From Gorsachius magnificus (lineage: Eukaryota > Chordata > Aves > Pelecaniformes > Ardeidae), in assembly GCA_034008185.1 (NCBI GenBank), contig CM067081.1:85704765-85768764 (forward strand): DNA of 64,000 bases, read 5' to 3'. Positions 35,901 through 48,196 of this stretch are shown here, in pieces. Made by a program: the position numbers and the translations under genes. Below the pieces are notes generated by a model, which ran no database searches, was not told where the DNA came from, and saw nothing but the letters and a program-made list of their open reading frames with translations. The first letter of the stretch is position 1; each line of letters begins with the position of its first letter.

Positions 35901-38900
35901 AGCGCCCTGTTCCCAGCACCCTGCAACGCTGTGCCCGCTGCTGCTGCTGCTGTTGTGGGGTCGGTGGCTTTGGTGCCACGGGAGGTGGTGGGCACCCGCC
36001 GCCCCCTGGCTGCTCTTCTCCCAGCCCCTCAGCTTCTGCCACCCTGCACTGGCAGCTGGGTCCTGGAGAAAGCTTCGTCCCAGAGCTGGGGCTGAATCGT
36101 CCTTACTCGCTGTCAGGGCATGGCAGGGTTTACCAGGCATCCCATCGTACTGGGGGACTTTGGGATCTTTGGCGATCCGCCCCCCGTTTAATTAAGTTTC
36201 AGTAGCAGTGTGCTCTCCCACTTACTCTGGTTAGCATTAAGCTATAAAATTGCTACAGTTGGACAAAAAGTCAATGGAGTCTATTGATTTTTCATGCTTT
36301 TGTGGCGTGCTGCAGGAGCATATCCACTGGACATGGGGGACACCTGGGGGTGGCAAGACAGGTGCGCGCCGGGGGCCTGCTCCCGGTGGCCATGTACTCC
36401 ATGAACCCATGGGCACCGGCACTGACTTTACCAGCAGGGTCCAGCCAAGGGCCCTTGCCCAAACATATTGCTGGCGTTAACCTGCGTGAAGTGTTTTTTT
36501 GGGAAATGCACCACGTGGAGGTAGCCCTGTTAGTTGTTCGAGGCAGCCAAGGAAGTGCAGGTTGGTCATTGCAGCCTGGCTTGTCCTCCCCATTGCAAAA
36601 ATTGTGCACCCTCTCTGTGTGGAGCACATCTTGGCGGAGAGCTCGGCTCCTGGTCTGTGGCCACTGTCACCTGCCCTGGTGGCCACCCTTCCCGGTGCAG
36701 CTGTGGCCAGCAGCTCTCTGCTCGGTTTCTCAAACTATTGATCACGACACCTTTTTGGGGAAGATTCAGTTGGGGTCGCAAAGGCTTTGTGCTCACCATG
36801 GGGGGAGCTGTCTCCTCCGGTTTGGTCTGTGCTGTGCAGATGTTTACCCAGCTCGGCCAGCGGTTTGGCACGTGGGCACATCCACTGATGCGTGGTAAAA
36901 CCAGAGGTTTTTGTTGGTCGCCACCTTAGCTCTCTGGGCTGCTTCTGCAACCCCCGTTGCAGCGCAGCTTGTTGCTGCTGTGCCTCTCCTATTGCAGACT
37001 CCCCTGATTTCCCTCAGTTGCCATCCCAGGCAAAGACTGGCCAGCAGTGGCCCCCGAGAGCCCAGCGGCCGGGCATGCGCTGCCTTGCCACCTCGTGGAC
37101 TGCCCATCCCTGCGTGTGGGGCCCTGGCCAGGACCGCCCAGCTGGAGTTCCTCAGGGCCCTGTGGGGCAGACCCCCCATTTTGCAGACAGGAGGACCCAA
37201 AAGGTGCAGCAGCCCCCCCTCCCCAAGCAGGGGGCAGGTGCAGAGGCCTGGTGCTGGCTGCCTGCGGGCTGGCCTGCCGGAGGGACAGTGGAGTGCTTGT
37301 GCTGGGGGCATCCACCCTCCCCCCTCCCCCCTTTGCTGACAGCAAGCTCTTAAATGAGCATGGTTGTTTTCTCTAACACTCCGCCAAGAAAATATCGATT
37401 ATTTTGTACTTCCTGGGTGCTCTCGCTGTTTCTGTCTGCAAGAAAGGGTATCGGTTTTGTAGCCGAGCTTGTCTACCAACATACGGATTTGCCTGAGGCA
37501 AGACAAGTGTGTGCCATTTCTCACGACTTTACGCAGGCTATAGGCAGTTCTTATTCCCTGAAATTATTATGTAGTTAAAACTACTTCCTCCTTGTTTTGC
37601 TGATCTCCTAAGCTCTGTTGTGCTCCCTTCTGGTTACCGCCAGGTACTCGCTGCCACAGGAGCTGCAGTAGTTCGAGCTGCTGGTTTCCATCCCTGCTCC
37701 TCTGGCCAAAGCCGGTGCACCCATACAAAGCCAGCGGGAGGGGGTTGGCCAGCAGGGGTGAGGAGTGAAAGGGCTGGAGCATGGGGATGGGGAGGGTTGG
37801 ACAGGCACGGGCAGCACCCCGAGACTGTCCCCATTTTGGGGAGCATGCCTGGTGGTGGCCCCATCCTGGTGGGAACAGGCATTGGTGTTGATGCCTTTGC
37901 GTTTGGTGCCCAGGGATGAGGGAGAAGGATGGCGTGCATCGCCCGTGGCGTCGGGGCAGGCATGGGGTGGGTGGTGAAAGCCGGTGCCTAAGGGAAGCGA
38001 GGGCTCAAAACGGTTAAGGCTGGGAGCAGTGATGCTGTGGCAGATCCCCACCCCCAGTACTGTACGAGGAAATACTTAGCTCCAGCTACATGAATGGCGT
38101 GTCAGAAGAATATATCGTTGCCTGAAACAGAATATACACAAAGCAGGAGAGACAAAAGTGCCCTCGGACCCCCTCGCTTGGAGCTGCCTCCCAAAAGGGC
38201 TTTGATGGGGCTGACCTTCCCCTCAGCCTGCTCTTACACTGCTCCTGTATTTGCATTAGTGCGGGAGAGGAGGGGAGGCAGCCTCAGGTCCTGTTCTCCT
38301 GTTATTACAAGGATAAGCTAGGACATGGTACAGCCATGGCGGTTTTTATTTGTGGGTTATTTGTTTGGCTTTCCCAAAGGAAGAGCCTGTGAGAAGTATG
38401 TTCTTCCTTAATAGAGCATCACCTTACATTTTCACGGCAGACAGTCTGTTCCGCCTGCTGAGGTGGCCTGAAGAATCAAGAAGATTGACAGCAAAAAAAT
38501 TTACTTCAGAGCTGCTCCAGCCTGCTGGCAGGCATTTTTCTGTCTGTTAGTTTTGTTCTTCTTTATTTTTTATTTCCTTTTCTTTGTTGTTGTCGGTAAA
38601 GGAACGAAGCTGTGCAGTCAGCTTTCTTCCTTCACAGTCTACGATCTGTGTGCCGAAATTCAGTTCTTTGAAGAACCGACTGTGTGAGGAACTAACGCTG
38701 AGCTGCAGCCTGGTGTGCCCTTCCACGCTGGCGTGCGGGACCTCCTACCTCCAGAGCTTCATGGCCGTAGAGCAACATCACCTCACCAGGAGAGCTGAGC
38801 CGTAGTCACGCTGTGGAGTGTGTTGCTAAACTGCTTCCTAGGGCTGAGCTGAACAGCCAAATACGAAATCTCCCGGTCAGATTTATTGGAGTGGCCTGGT

Positions 38901-41900
38901 GATGTTCCCCAGAGGACTTACGATCTATGGTGATGGATGATGCCGATCCATTAATGTAGTAGTCTCATCTGGGGAAAGATGTAATTGTCGTTCTGCATCC
39001 TGCAGTTTCCCTAAGTTTTTCTGAACACGTAATAGCACACATCGCAGTGTAAATTGCTGGTGAAAAATGCTGCAGTAAATATGTCAGGGGCTCTATATCC
39101 TATGGCAGCGCACTCCTCTTCTGGTACCACGCAGCCATCATTAAGATAGGGGAAGTGATAATAACAAAATTTGGTGTTCGTCATGATGTATGTGGTCTCC
39201 AAAGGTTTGATGGAAAAGTATGGGCGGGACTGACCTTGTTCCCTCTTGCAGTACGTGTCTGCGAAATTTGTTCATGTTGACTGGTCCACAGTATCGGGAA
39301 AATAACATTTACTTTTACCTGCAAGAGCAGAGCTATTTTTACAGCACTGGTTGCCCTGCCTGCATTTTCCGAAATACAGCCCTTTTTTTCTGAGGAGCCA
39401 GAGCCTGGATCCCCAATGACAAAAAGCATTACTACTTTTTCGTGTATTCTGGGCACAGTTTGGAATAGCCTCACCGCCATGCAGTACGAGCAGTGTGTCA
39501 GTTGGAGCCGCAATACCTGGCTGGAGAAGACTCCTTTGAAGCTTATGGTCAAATGGCCAAGGCAAAAGGCATTTAGGGGGAAGAGCTTGCAGACTGTAAA
39601 TGCATGCACGTATGTATGTGCCTGCGGGGCATTTCTAGGTGTTACAGGTAACCCGGACTGGTTAACTGAACAGCAGCGACCTCAGCGGCACTTGAGATAC
39701 AGCAAGATGGATTTTCAGTATTTTCTGTTATTTACATACGACTTGTGGTCAGAAGCATCTATATTTCACAGTTCGGCACAGGGGCTTCTAGGAGGGCTAA
39801 AGCGGTCTTTGAGGGTGAAAACATGTTGAAAAGTTGTGAGGTTTTGTTATATCCATCAGCGCTGTAATGCTGCATCTCACACTGGTGTTATCTCGACTTT
39901 GGTCGGAAGGCTGTCATCTTGTGCATCATGGCACGACGGAGAGAAGAGGTCATTTCTCTGCCTCTCAAAGCCACACCAGGAAACGGTACGGACACTGGGG
40001 TGGAAGCAAGTGTGTAAAAGGATGCGAAATTCAAAGAAAAAACACTGCAGTTTTCCTCACATCGCAGGAGTCCTACATTTTTCTGCCTCTCTTAAACAAA
40101 ATCCTTGCAGCTGCTTATAAATTTGGCAAGGATGAAAATAAGGGGCTATTTTTGCTTGAAAGTTTTTCCATCCACACATTTTTAGATAGGGTGGTGCAAG
40201 AGTAGGGCAAGTTTGAAAGCTGCTGAGTATTAGCACCATCATATAGATGATGAAATGTTGGGCTTGGCTTATCAAAGTGATGGGGTGGAGGAGAGAGGAG
40301 AGTCTAATAAATCTGAAGCCATGAACATAAAACTTGATCTTGAAGTGGCAAGCTGAAGGAGCATTTGGTTACTCATGCCAGTGGGGAAGGCTGAAGTATT
40401 AAATAACCGCATTTTGCACCAGGGAAGGGAGGACTCCTCTACCCTTTTGCTCCCCAAGCAGCACCCCGATACTCCTGCACCTTCATATCTGCTCATGCTC
40501 CCAAATGAAACCCTGTCCCACAAGAGAAGAGAAGCTGATGAGTCTTGGTTTTGGTCCCCAGCTCTTTGGCCCATCCCTAAATCTTGGCATTTGGGGCAGT
40601 ATCTGGGCCACTGACAGCCATCAAAGCTACAGGCGGGAGAAGGGGTTTGCCCTTTTGTCCCACGGTGGCAAGCTGGGTGGCACACATGCATGTGCTTAAT
40701 CACCTGCATGTCCTTACCTGTGGTCTTAGATAGGAGCATTCGTACCTCACCTAAAAGGATCTGTGAGCTGGAAGGTTCAGGTTTTTCTACTTGGTTTTGC
40801 TTTTCTTCTCATTATTTATTTAAGACAGACTATATTAGGATGACGAGAGGTTATGTGAAAATTTGGCTTTCAGTTGATTTAAGATGAGTTACAGAAGTGT
40901 TGGGATTTGCTATTCTAACCCCCGTGGCTTTCAAAGACGCTCAGGCTGGTTTCTGCTTCTTCCTCTCTGTCTCAAGAAGGTCTAGAAGGAAGCGTGCTGA
41001 GGTTAGCCCTATTCTGACCTTGTCTGCACCAAGAAAAAGAGCAGGTTTTAACTGGAGCTGGCGTGCCATAAGGAGAGGATGGGAAGGGGTTTGCAGCACA
41101 TCTGAGGGGCTAGGCCTCCCCAGGCACGTGTGGTGGTGGTGGCACCCCACTTCATTTATGGTTTTTGAGCTGGTGTGGCTGGTTTACCCCTCGAGGGGTA
41201 CTTCAGCGTGCTTTGCTTGTGTGGCTAGTTGGGAGACAGCCGAAGCGGTCAAAACCATGCTAGTGTAATGGGGAAGAATCAGATGTTTTGCCTGCAGAAA
41301 TGCCGCAGCAGTTTAAAAACTGATTTTAACTTTACCTCACTAACCTGTTGGCTGAGGCTTGGTAACTGGTCTGTGAGGGGACCCCATCCTTCATAGCCAG
41401 GAGCAAGACAAATTCACATAAGCAAGAAGAGATGGGCAATGGATGTTGGCCTTTGCCACACGGATACCAATTCTTACCTGGATATTGGAAAAGATCAAGT
41501 TAATGTAGTAAAAATATCTGAGCCTGGGGTCAGTGGAGAGGGTCAGGACAGAATAGCGAGCCGAGTGTCTCTGAGCGGAGAACAAACCTCCGCCGGGGAA
41601 CTAATGAGGCTTTGAAGCTGTTTCACTGACATCAAACTTGGAAATCCTTTGTAAGAGCAGAGATGCTTTAAGGACTGTTTAATAAAGCACTTGACTGCAA
41701 AAGGAGCAAACTTTTTTATCAGGCTGACAATGAGTGCTTTTTGTTTGGGGTTTTGGGGAAAGCGGGGCTGGCAATTATGTTTAATTGGTATCCTTTCCCT
41801 CCCGTTATCCTTGGTGTATCGTTTGCTGCGAAAACAAAATGCATGGTTTTTAAAATTTACTGTAAAGTAAGGGCTCTCTTGTTTGTTTTGTTTAGCTCAG

Positions 41901-42295
41901 TGTTCTCAAAACAGCTCATTTTGCTTGGCTTTGCTGGTGAATATAATGTTTTGATTGAAAATGATACTAAATAATCAGTTAAATGGGATATTTAATGACA
42001 GGAAAAAATGTTTAAAATAGTTTTTTCCCATAGGAAGATCATGCACTTTACTTTTTGAGCCTAAGAAGTCTTTTAATGCTAGTGTGAGTCTGCATTCTTC
42101 CTATGATCTCAGTCCAAAAGAAAACACATGGGTGCACCGCATGTGTGAAAACCGTGGAGGTCAAGATGTAGGAAATCTCAGGAGTTCCAATGCAAGACAT
42201 ATCCCTAGAGTAAGTCCAGTTTTTCCCTGATACCATTTTAATTTAGGCTCTCTTAGACTCATGCCCGCTGCTGGTTTGCCGTCCCCATGGGAAGC
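29963..42295 (+). other. RAI2: Presumed RAI2 intron, middle part II
   Basis: No exon is recognised. Poly-T (about 32,066-32,081), poly-A (33,246-33,274 in pieces) and several CA/GT stretches (30,717-30,755) are present. The segment 36,250-38,000 is GC-rich, with long overlapping open frames on both strands (up to 204 codons), but they lack any domain and coexist in opposing frames, which is a composition effect. The AT-rich, low-repeat stretch 34,420-34,700 is a candidate conserved non-coding element. Confidence 0.5.
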
Positions 42296-43270
42296 TGACC
42301 TACTGTATGAGAAGCAAGCCTGGTAGATGAGGGGAGAGCAGCAGGTATTGTCTGCCTGCACTTGAGGAAGGCCTTTGACTCTGTCTTCCAACAGATTCTC
42401 ACAGGCAACCTGTTGAAGTTCAGGCTGGATGAGCAGACAGTGAGATGGATTGGAAACGGGATGAAGGGCCAGGCCCAGACAATGATAATCAGTGGCACAA
42501 AGGCAAGCTGGAGGCCAGTGACTAGCGGTGTACCCCAGGAGTGAATACTGGGCCCAATCCTGTGTAACATCTTCATTAATGATCTGGATGATGGAGCAGA
42601 ATGTACCTTTAGCAAGTTTGCTTATGACACCAGACCAGCAGGAGTGGCTGATACAGCAGAGAGTTGTGCTGCCGTCCAGAGGGACCTCAGCAGGCAGGAG
42701 AAATGGGTGGACAGGAACCTCATGAAATTCAACAAGGGGAACTGCAAAGCCCTGCACCTGGGGACAACTCCAGGCACCAGTATGTGCTGGCGACTGCCCA
42801 GCTAGAAAGCAGCGTGGCAGAAAAGGGGCTGGGATCTCATGGTGGACACCAAGTTGGATATGAGCCAGCCATGAACCTTTGTTGCTAAGAAGACTAATGG
42901 TGCCCTGGGCTGCATTAGGGAAAGTGTTGCCAGCAGGTTGAGGGAGGTGATCCTTCCCCTCCCCTCAGCACTGGTGAGGCCACACCTGGAGCGCTGGGTC
43001 CAGCTCTGGGCTCCCCAGTACAACAGAGACATGGACATGCTGGAGAGGGTCCAGCAAAGGGCCATGAAGGTGATGACGAGACTGGAACACCTGTGAGGAA
43101 GGGCTGTCCAGGGAGGTTGTGGAGTGTCCATCCTTGGAGGTGTTCTGAAGCCATCTGGCCACGGTCCTGGGCAACAGGCTGCAGGTGGCCCTGCTCGAGC
43201 AGGAGTGTTGTACCAGATGACTTCTAGAGGTGCCTTCCAACCTCAACTCATTTGTCATTCAGTGATTCTA
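42296..43270 (+). mobile_element. CR1 LINE fragment with internal deletion, plus strand
   Basis: The clear CR1 part begins at about 42,319; weaker similarity may reach back to about 42,296. It runs through the reverse transcriptase C-terminal half to a degraded octamer tail near 43,255-43,270. Coding capacity is lost, with stop codons and frame changes throughout. For example, a TGA follows the VPQE block at 42,542-42,544, where CR1 normally continues with Gly-Ser-Val-Leu-Gly-Pro-type sequence. At 43,106/43,107 about 220 bp of ORF2 present in the sister copy at 61.2 kb are missing. The block 42,330-43,106 is nearly identical to 61,841-62,617, whereas the tail after 43,107 differs by about 9%. 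Confidence 0.93.
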
Positions 43271-45189
43271 AGCAAGCAGAGGTGCACGATTGGGCTGAGA
43301 GGTGTGGAAGATTGCGGCAGGATTTTCCCAGGAGCAGGCAGCCCTACAGTTTGGCTTTTGGGATGCTGCTGGTGAGAGTATCTTCCCCCAGGGCCACGCA
43401 GGCAGCCCCATCACACTGCTGCAGCTGCCAACATCCCCATCCCGAGGGGACTACGTCACGCTCCGGGAGGAGACATCTGCATGCTACCAGCAGCAGCCAG
43501 GGAAAGCTGATTTAAACAGATACTTCTGCAGTGGCAACTGTGGTAACTCATTTTCCCTGTCTGAATGGAAATTTGGAGCACGAAAGCTGCAGCGAGCCTG
43601 CTGGGTCGAAGGGACGTCACCAAACCGGGTGGCACATGACTCAGCGGTAATTACGGCTGGCAAATTTACATTTGCCCTTCACATGTCAGGTTTAATGCAT
43701 CAGACTTCCCTGCACTGCCTCTGCCTCAGAGTGCGTGTTCAGCTTACTGCAGGCTACGCAAGCCACCGCCACCGCTGCTGTTCAGGCATCTCTGTACTGC
43801 GCTAAGGGAAAAAAATAAACCCCTTCTTGAAAGCTTTTATATTTGGAAACTTGCTCCTCCAAGAGTAACAGTTTAGAGACCCCGGGAACTGGGATGTGCT
43901 GCGGATATGAGAAACTTGAGCATTTGGGAATAGCAAGATCGATCTCAAGTCATTTCGAAGTAGCCCTGTTTCTCTAATGCCTGCTTATACATAACACTAT
44001 ATACTGCACGAGTGGCGGTCCTTTTGAAAGTAGGAGCCCCTAAGTGTTCTGTCCAGTTATCGGAATAGTTTGTGAATGGAGCAGCGGAAGGGAAAAGGCA
44101 TCTGGCAGCACGGCGGCGTGTGCTGTCTCCCTTACGCTTGGGGTATGTCACCCTTTCTGCTGCAAATGTAGGGGGGTTTGGCGAGGCTTTCGAATTGGAT
44201 ATAAAAATTCACTACAGGTTGAATTTTGTCAGGCAAATGCTCTATTCCTTCTGGAGCATTTATCATCTGTCTTGTATATATTGCCCTTGGGAGTGAAGAC
44301 ACTGGTTTCAGGTCTGTGACAGTATTTTTTTTTTTTCAGTTGGTCTGATTTGTTTTTAAATGAGAAGAAAGTGAGTTCTCTCCTCCCCGGAATGGATTGC
44401 TAACTACAGGCTGTTGACAACAGCAATATAGTTAGCAAATATATGACTCTAACACGGCTCTTTGCAGGCGATTAGCCTGTGCAATAGCCGGGCCGCCGTG
44501 GTGTTTCTCAGCTGAACTATTTAAGAGACCGAAGTACGATCAGCCAGGCAAGCCGCTGCATTTGAGAACGATCATGCCGTGTGCCGAAGCAGTGTGTACA
44601 TACTGTCAATGCCCCATCTATAACGTGCCGTTTTGCGCTGCCATAATGATTTCCTTCCCTCTTGTTCCCCCAGGGCTTAACAGACTGGATGGGAGCCTTG
44701 ACACAAATAAGTTCGCCTCCCGGAAGGTTCCATAAGGCAGTGGTGGAAAATAAAAGCGTACCTGTTGCACGGGCTGCCTGGGAGCCTTGTTATTCCTCCG
44801 GCGTCTTCTGACACTGTCCGATGGGATGCTCTTACTTTAACTGCTCCTGGGCAGCGTCCAGCTCATCCTCCACGACATCGCTCCTGTAGAGTGAGAAATT
44901 TGTAACGCGGGGCAGCGTGTAGGTGCGTGGTGAGCTGGGGACATTGCACAGAGGGATGGAGAGCGAAGGCTGCGGGTGCAGCTTTTGTAACGGTGGGGAT
45001 ACCCTGGTGTAGCCTGCCCTCCTCTCTCTGGCTGATACCAGAGTGAATCCTGCCCATCTTTCCAATGGGTATTCAGGCATCTGCCCCATACCTCGGAGGG
45101 GGTCACCATCAGCCCTCCTGTGAGCGGGGAGGGGACAGGTCCCACCGGCCCTCCTGGTGCCTCTGCTCCCGGCCGAGGCGGCTGGGGGC

Positions 45190-45202
45190 GGGGGGGGGGG
45201 GG
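45190..45202. repeat. Poly-G tract
   Basis: Thirteen G in a row within a GC-rich patch (45,120-45,205). Potential quadruplex on the plus strand. Confidence 0.85.
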
Positions 45203-48177
45203 CGATATCAAACACAGCACCACGTAGGGTGAAACACAGGGGAAAGGGTTAGAGTTGGTTGCTCCTCTGCCCTTTGGTGCTTGAGGATCACACTGCCAAA
45301 AGGGTATGCGGGATGGCCCGGACTGTCAGTCCCAGGCACCTGAATGCATGGATCAGGGAGAAATGTGAGAGGCAGCCGCTGCTGACATCGTCTGTGGTTT
45401 GCACCCATGGGAGAGCCAACCTGGACATTATTTGTGTATTCATAGTTCCGTGCATTTGGTATATGAAAGCTCACTTGATTCAAATACACTTTTTTCCTAT
45501 TCTAGCAAACAGACACCAGTAGCAATACGGTAAAGCCTTACTTGTGTATGGCTCAAGCTATGCAGAGCAAAAACTGCAGGATGGAAAATTGTTTGTCAGT
45601 CTATGTCAATACGTGTTGCCCATTTATGTATTTACTGCAGAAGGATGCAGAAAGATCGGTCGGGCTTCAGCTGCTGAGATGGCTGACGACACGCAGGCCC
45701 AACCCTGAGCTCCTTGAGAACCCCAGGTCTCAGCAGGGCACAGGTTGGGTGCGTGGTTTCATGGTGCGTGGAGGGCAATGGGGCATGCTGCCAGGCGGTG
45801 GCAGGACCAGCCTGACGGGGACCGGGGTGTGCAGGAGCTGGTTGTGGTGCTGTGGTTGGGTGTGTGCCGCTGGGGGTGCTCGGCCGGTCTGCCGCCCTCC
45901 CGAAGGGCGGTGGGGAGTCCCCAGCGGGGATGCTCTCACCACGGCCCTTGTTAATGGGCTTCTGCAGAGCAAAAATCAAACACGTTGCTTCTGGCAGGAG
46001 GATCGGTGACAGCAAGCAGTGAGCTTTGGCAAAACCCTGAAGTCCAAATCCACCCATAATTTTGTCCCTAAGCCATTCCATTAAGTCAAGATTTGTAATT
46101 TTGTTTTGGTTTTGATACTGTGTTTGTACTGAAAGGAAACCCAGTTTTTCCAGGAGATATTGAGCAGGGCGTCCCATAAAGGGAGCATCTGAGACCCTTT
46201 CCGGAGCGTGCACAGTGTGATTTGAATTCGGTGTCGATGGCGAGGTACGAGCCGCAGTACAGACGAGCAGGCGGAGCACGGGGGCAGCCGCCCACGGTGC
46301 AGCGCTGCTGTCCCACGGGAAGGCAGGCAGCAGCCCTGAGAAAAGTCTGTTGCACGGCCATCAGCAGGAGATAAAAAAAATAAGCTGGAGTTATCACCAG
46401 CCCTTTCATGGCATTTCTGCGCCACTGACACACCATTTCCTGTGCCGTTACATACATCATTGCGTAGTGCCGTGAACTTAACTCTTATCAGCACCCTGGT
46501 GGGAAAGCCTGGGTTATTTACAGTAGGGCTCTTTTCAGTGTTGCAAGCTTCTTTTCAATTAAAACAAACAGCAAATTAAATATTAAATAGATAAGTAGGG
46601 AAAGTGAAATTAATTGATTTTCCGGCACTTGGGTGTGGTAGACAGAGGAAACTTAAGGCAATTTCAGCAAATTACAGTAATTTCATTTGTGTCTGTTAAG
46701 TACATGAAACTTGTTTTAAAAACTGGGTAACTCTGAATACTTTATGTGCAGTGAAGCAGCAGTCTTAAAAAAAAAAACCCACCCAAACCCAGCACATACT
46801 TCAGGCTGATATTTATTAAAGGAGAAATAGAGTATAGCTATCACTGTTAACACCAACATTGAAAATTTACTTTTGTTTAAGCCATCCCCATGTTGACTTA
46901 CGGTTTTGTACCGTGTACTCACTGTACATCGTATAAAAAAGGAGTCCAGGAACTACAAAACATCTCTTTGGACAACTTCAAACTGTCTCTTGATCCCAGA
47001 TCTTCAAATGTTTCCTCTTTGGAGGCTCGGGGACTTGGATCCTTTTCACGCTGCCTGTTTACTGACCTTGATAATAGATGTTTAGTGTAATACATGGTTA
47101 GCAGCCCTGGGATTGCCCCCTGGGTGAAACTGAAAATTGCTTTATAGGGCACAGGGGGCAGTTGCCCTGGGACTCTCTTGTACCTGGCAGCCAGCTACTG
47201 CCAAGCTGCAGGCTGTGGGCAGGATCATGAAATAGTTTTAAGTGTATGTATATATGTTGGTTTGATTTTGGGTTTTTTCCTGTAGCTGTTCCATGCTCGA
47301 GAAGCCGGTGCACTGGAAGTACGGAAAGGTACGCTTCCACATAGGAAAGGTGAGGGGGGAAAAAACCCACCCCAAGCCCATAAACCTGGGTCGAGGGCTG
47401 CACCTCACCTTTTTCTCCTTCTCCTTGCCCTCGCATGGTGGGGCCATCCTAGAGGCGGTGTAGGACCACGAGCTTAACAATATATGTATTTATAGATCCC
47501 AGAAACGTATAGCAGCCAGTGTGGAAAACAGTATTTGACTATGCTTTAAATAAAAAAACCCCAACCAACCCCACAGGCATTTCTTCAAGGTGTCTGATGG
47601 TGATAGATGAGCTCCTCTTCCCCTCATCTAGATATTTTCTCTGTTTCCAGCCCTGTCGCTTTTTAAAGCAGCAATGGGGGGATTTTATTATTATATTTTA
47701 TACTTTCATCTTGGGCAGCGATCTGTCTCTCTCTCCGTGGGTCCGTACAAGCATGCTAATCCCTCAACTCTCTTATGCAGCATAATTTTCATCTTAATTT
47801 TTCTATTTCTCAGTGTTAAATGGCTTTGCCAGGGGAACAAGGGGTCATTTCCTGTCCCGGCCAGGACACAATTCCCTACGGAAACACGGCGATCTCACGC
47901 TTCTCGAGCAAACAGAAACATCAGGGAGAGCCAGCGTCATGTGCAAAATGCTCGGCTGTGCTGCAGCAGCTGGAGGAGCAAAGATGCTGGTGTGCGCTGC
48001 AGAGGCCACAGGGGTTTAAAATGGTCCCTTTAAAAAGAGGGAGGGAGAGATTATATAAGAGCGGTAGAAAATGGCTTTTTAATTCCCCAACAGAAACAAT
48101 GACGTCTATTTTTTTTTCAGCATGAATCTGCTGAGCGGTCTCCTCATTGTCTTTATTTTTAGAAACGACTGCTCTTC

Positions 48178-48196
48178 TTTTTTTTTTTTTTTTTTC
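48178..48196. repeat. Poly-T tract
   Basis: Run of 19 T with no element body recognised. Confidence 0.85.

Noticed and set aside
36284..37353. Several overlapping open frames of 100-204 codons on both strands
   Set aside because: They coexist in opposing frames of one GC-rich patch, lack domains, splice context and promoter, and none resembles a known family.
42161..42757. 198-codon minus-strand frame, and its twin at 61,786-62,268
   Set aside because: Both are antisense readings of the CR1 copies; their match is due to the shared CR1 block.
44832..45223. Two overlapping minus-strand frames of 127-128 codons beginning in a poly-Pro stretch
   Set aside because: The Pro stretch is the poly-G tract at 45,190-45,202 read in reverse; the rest has no recognisable features.
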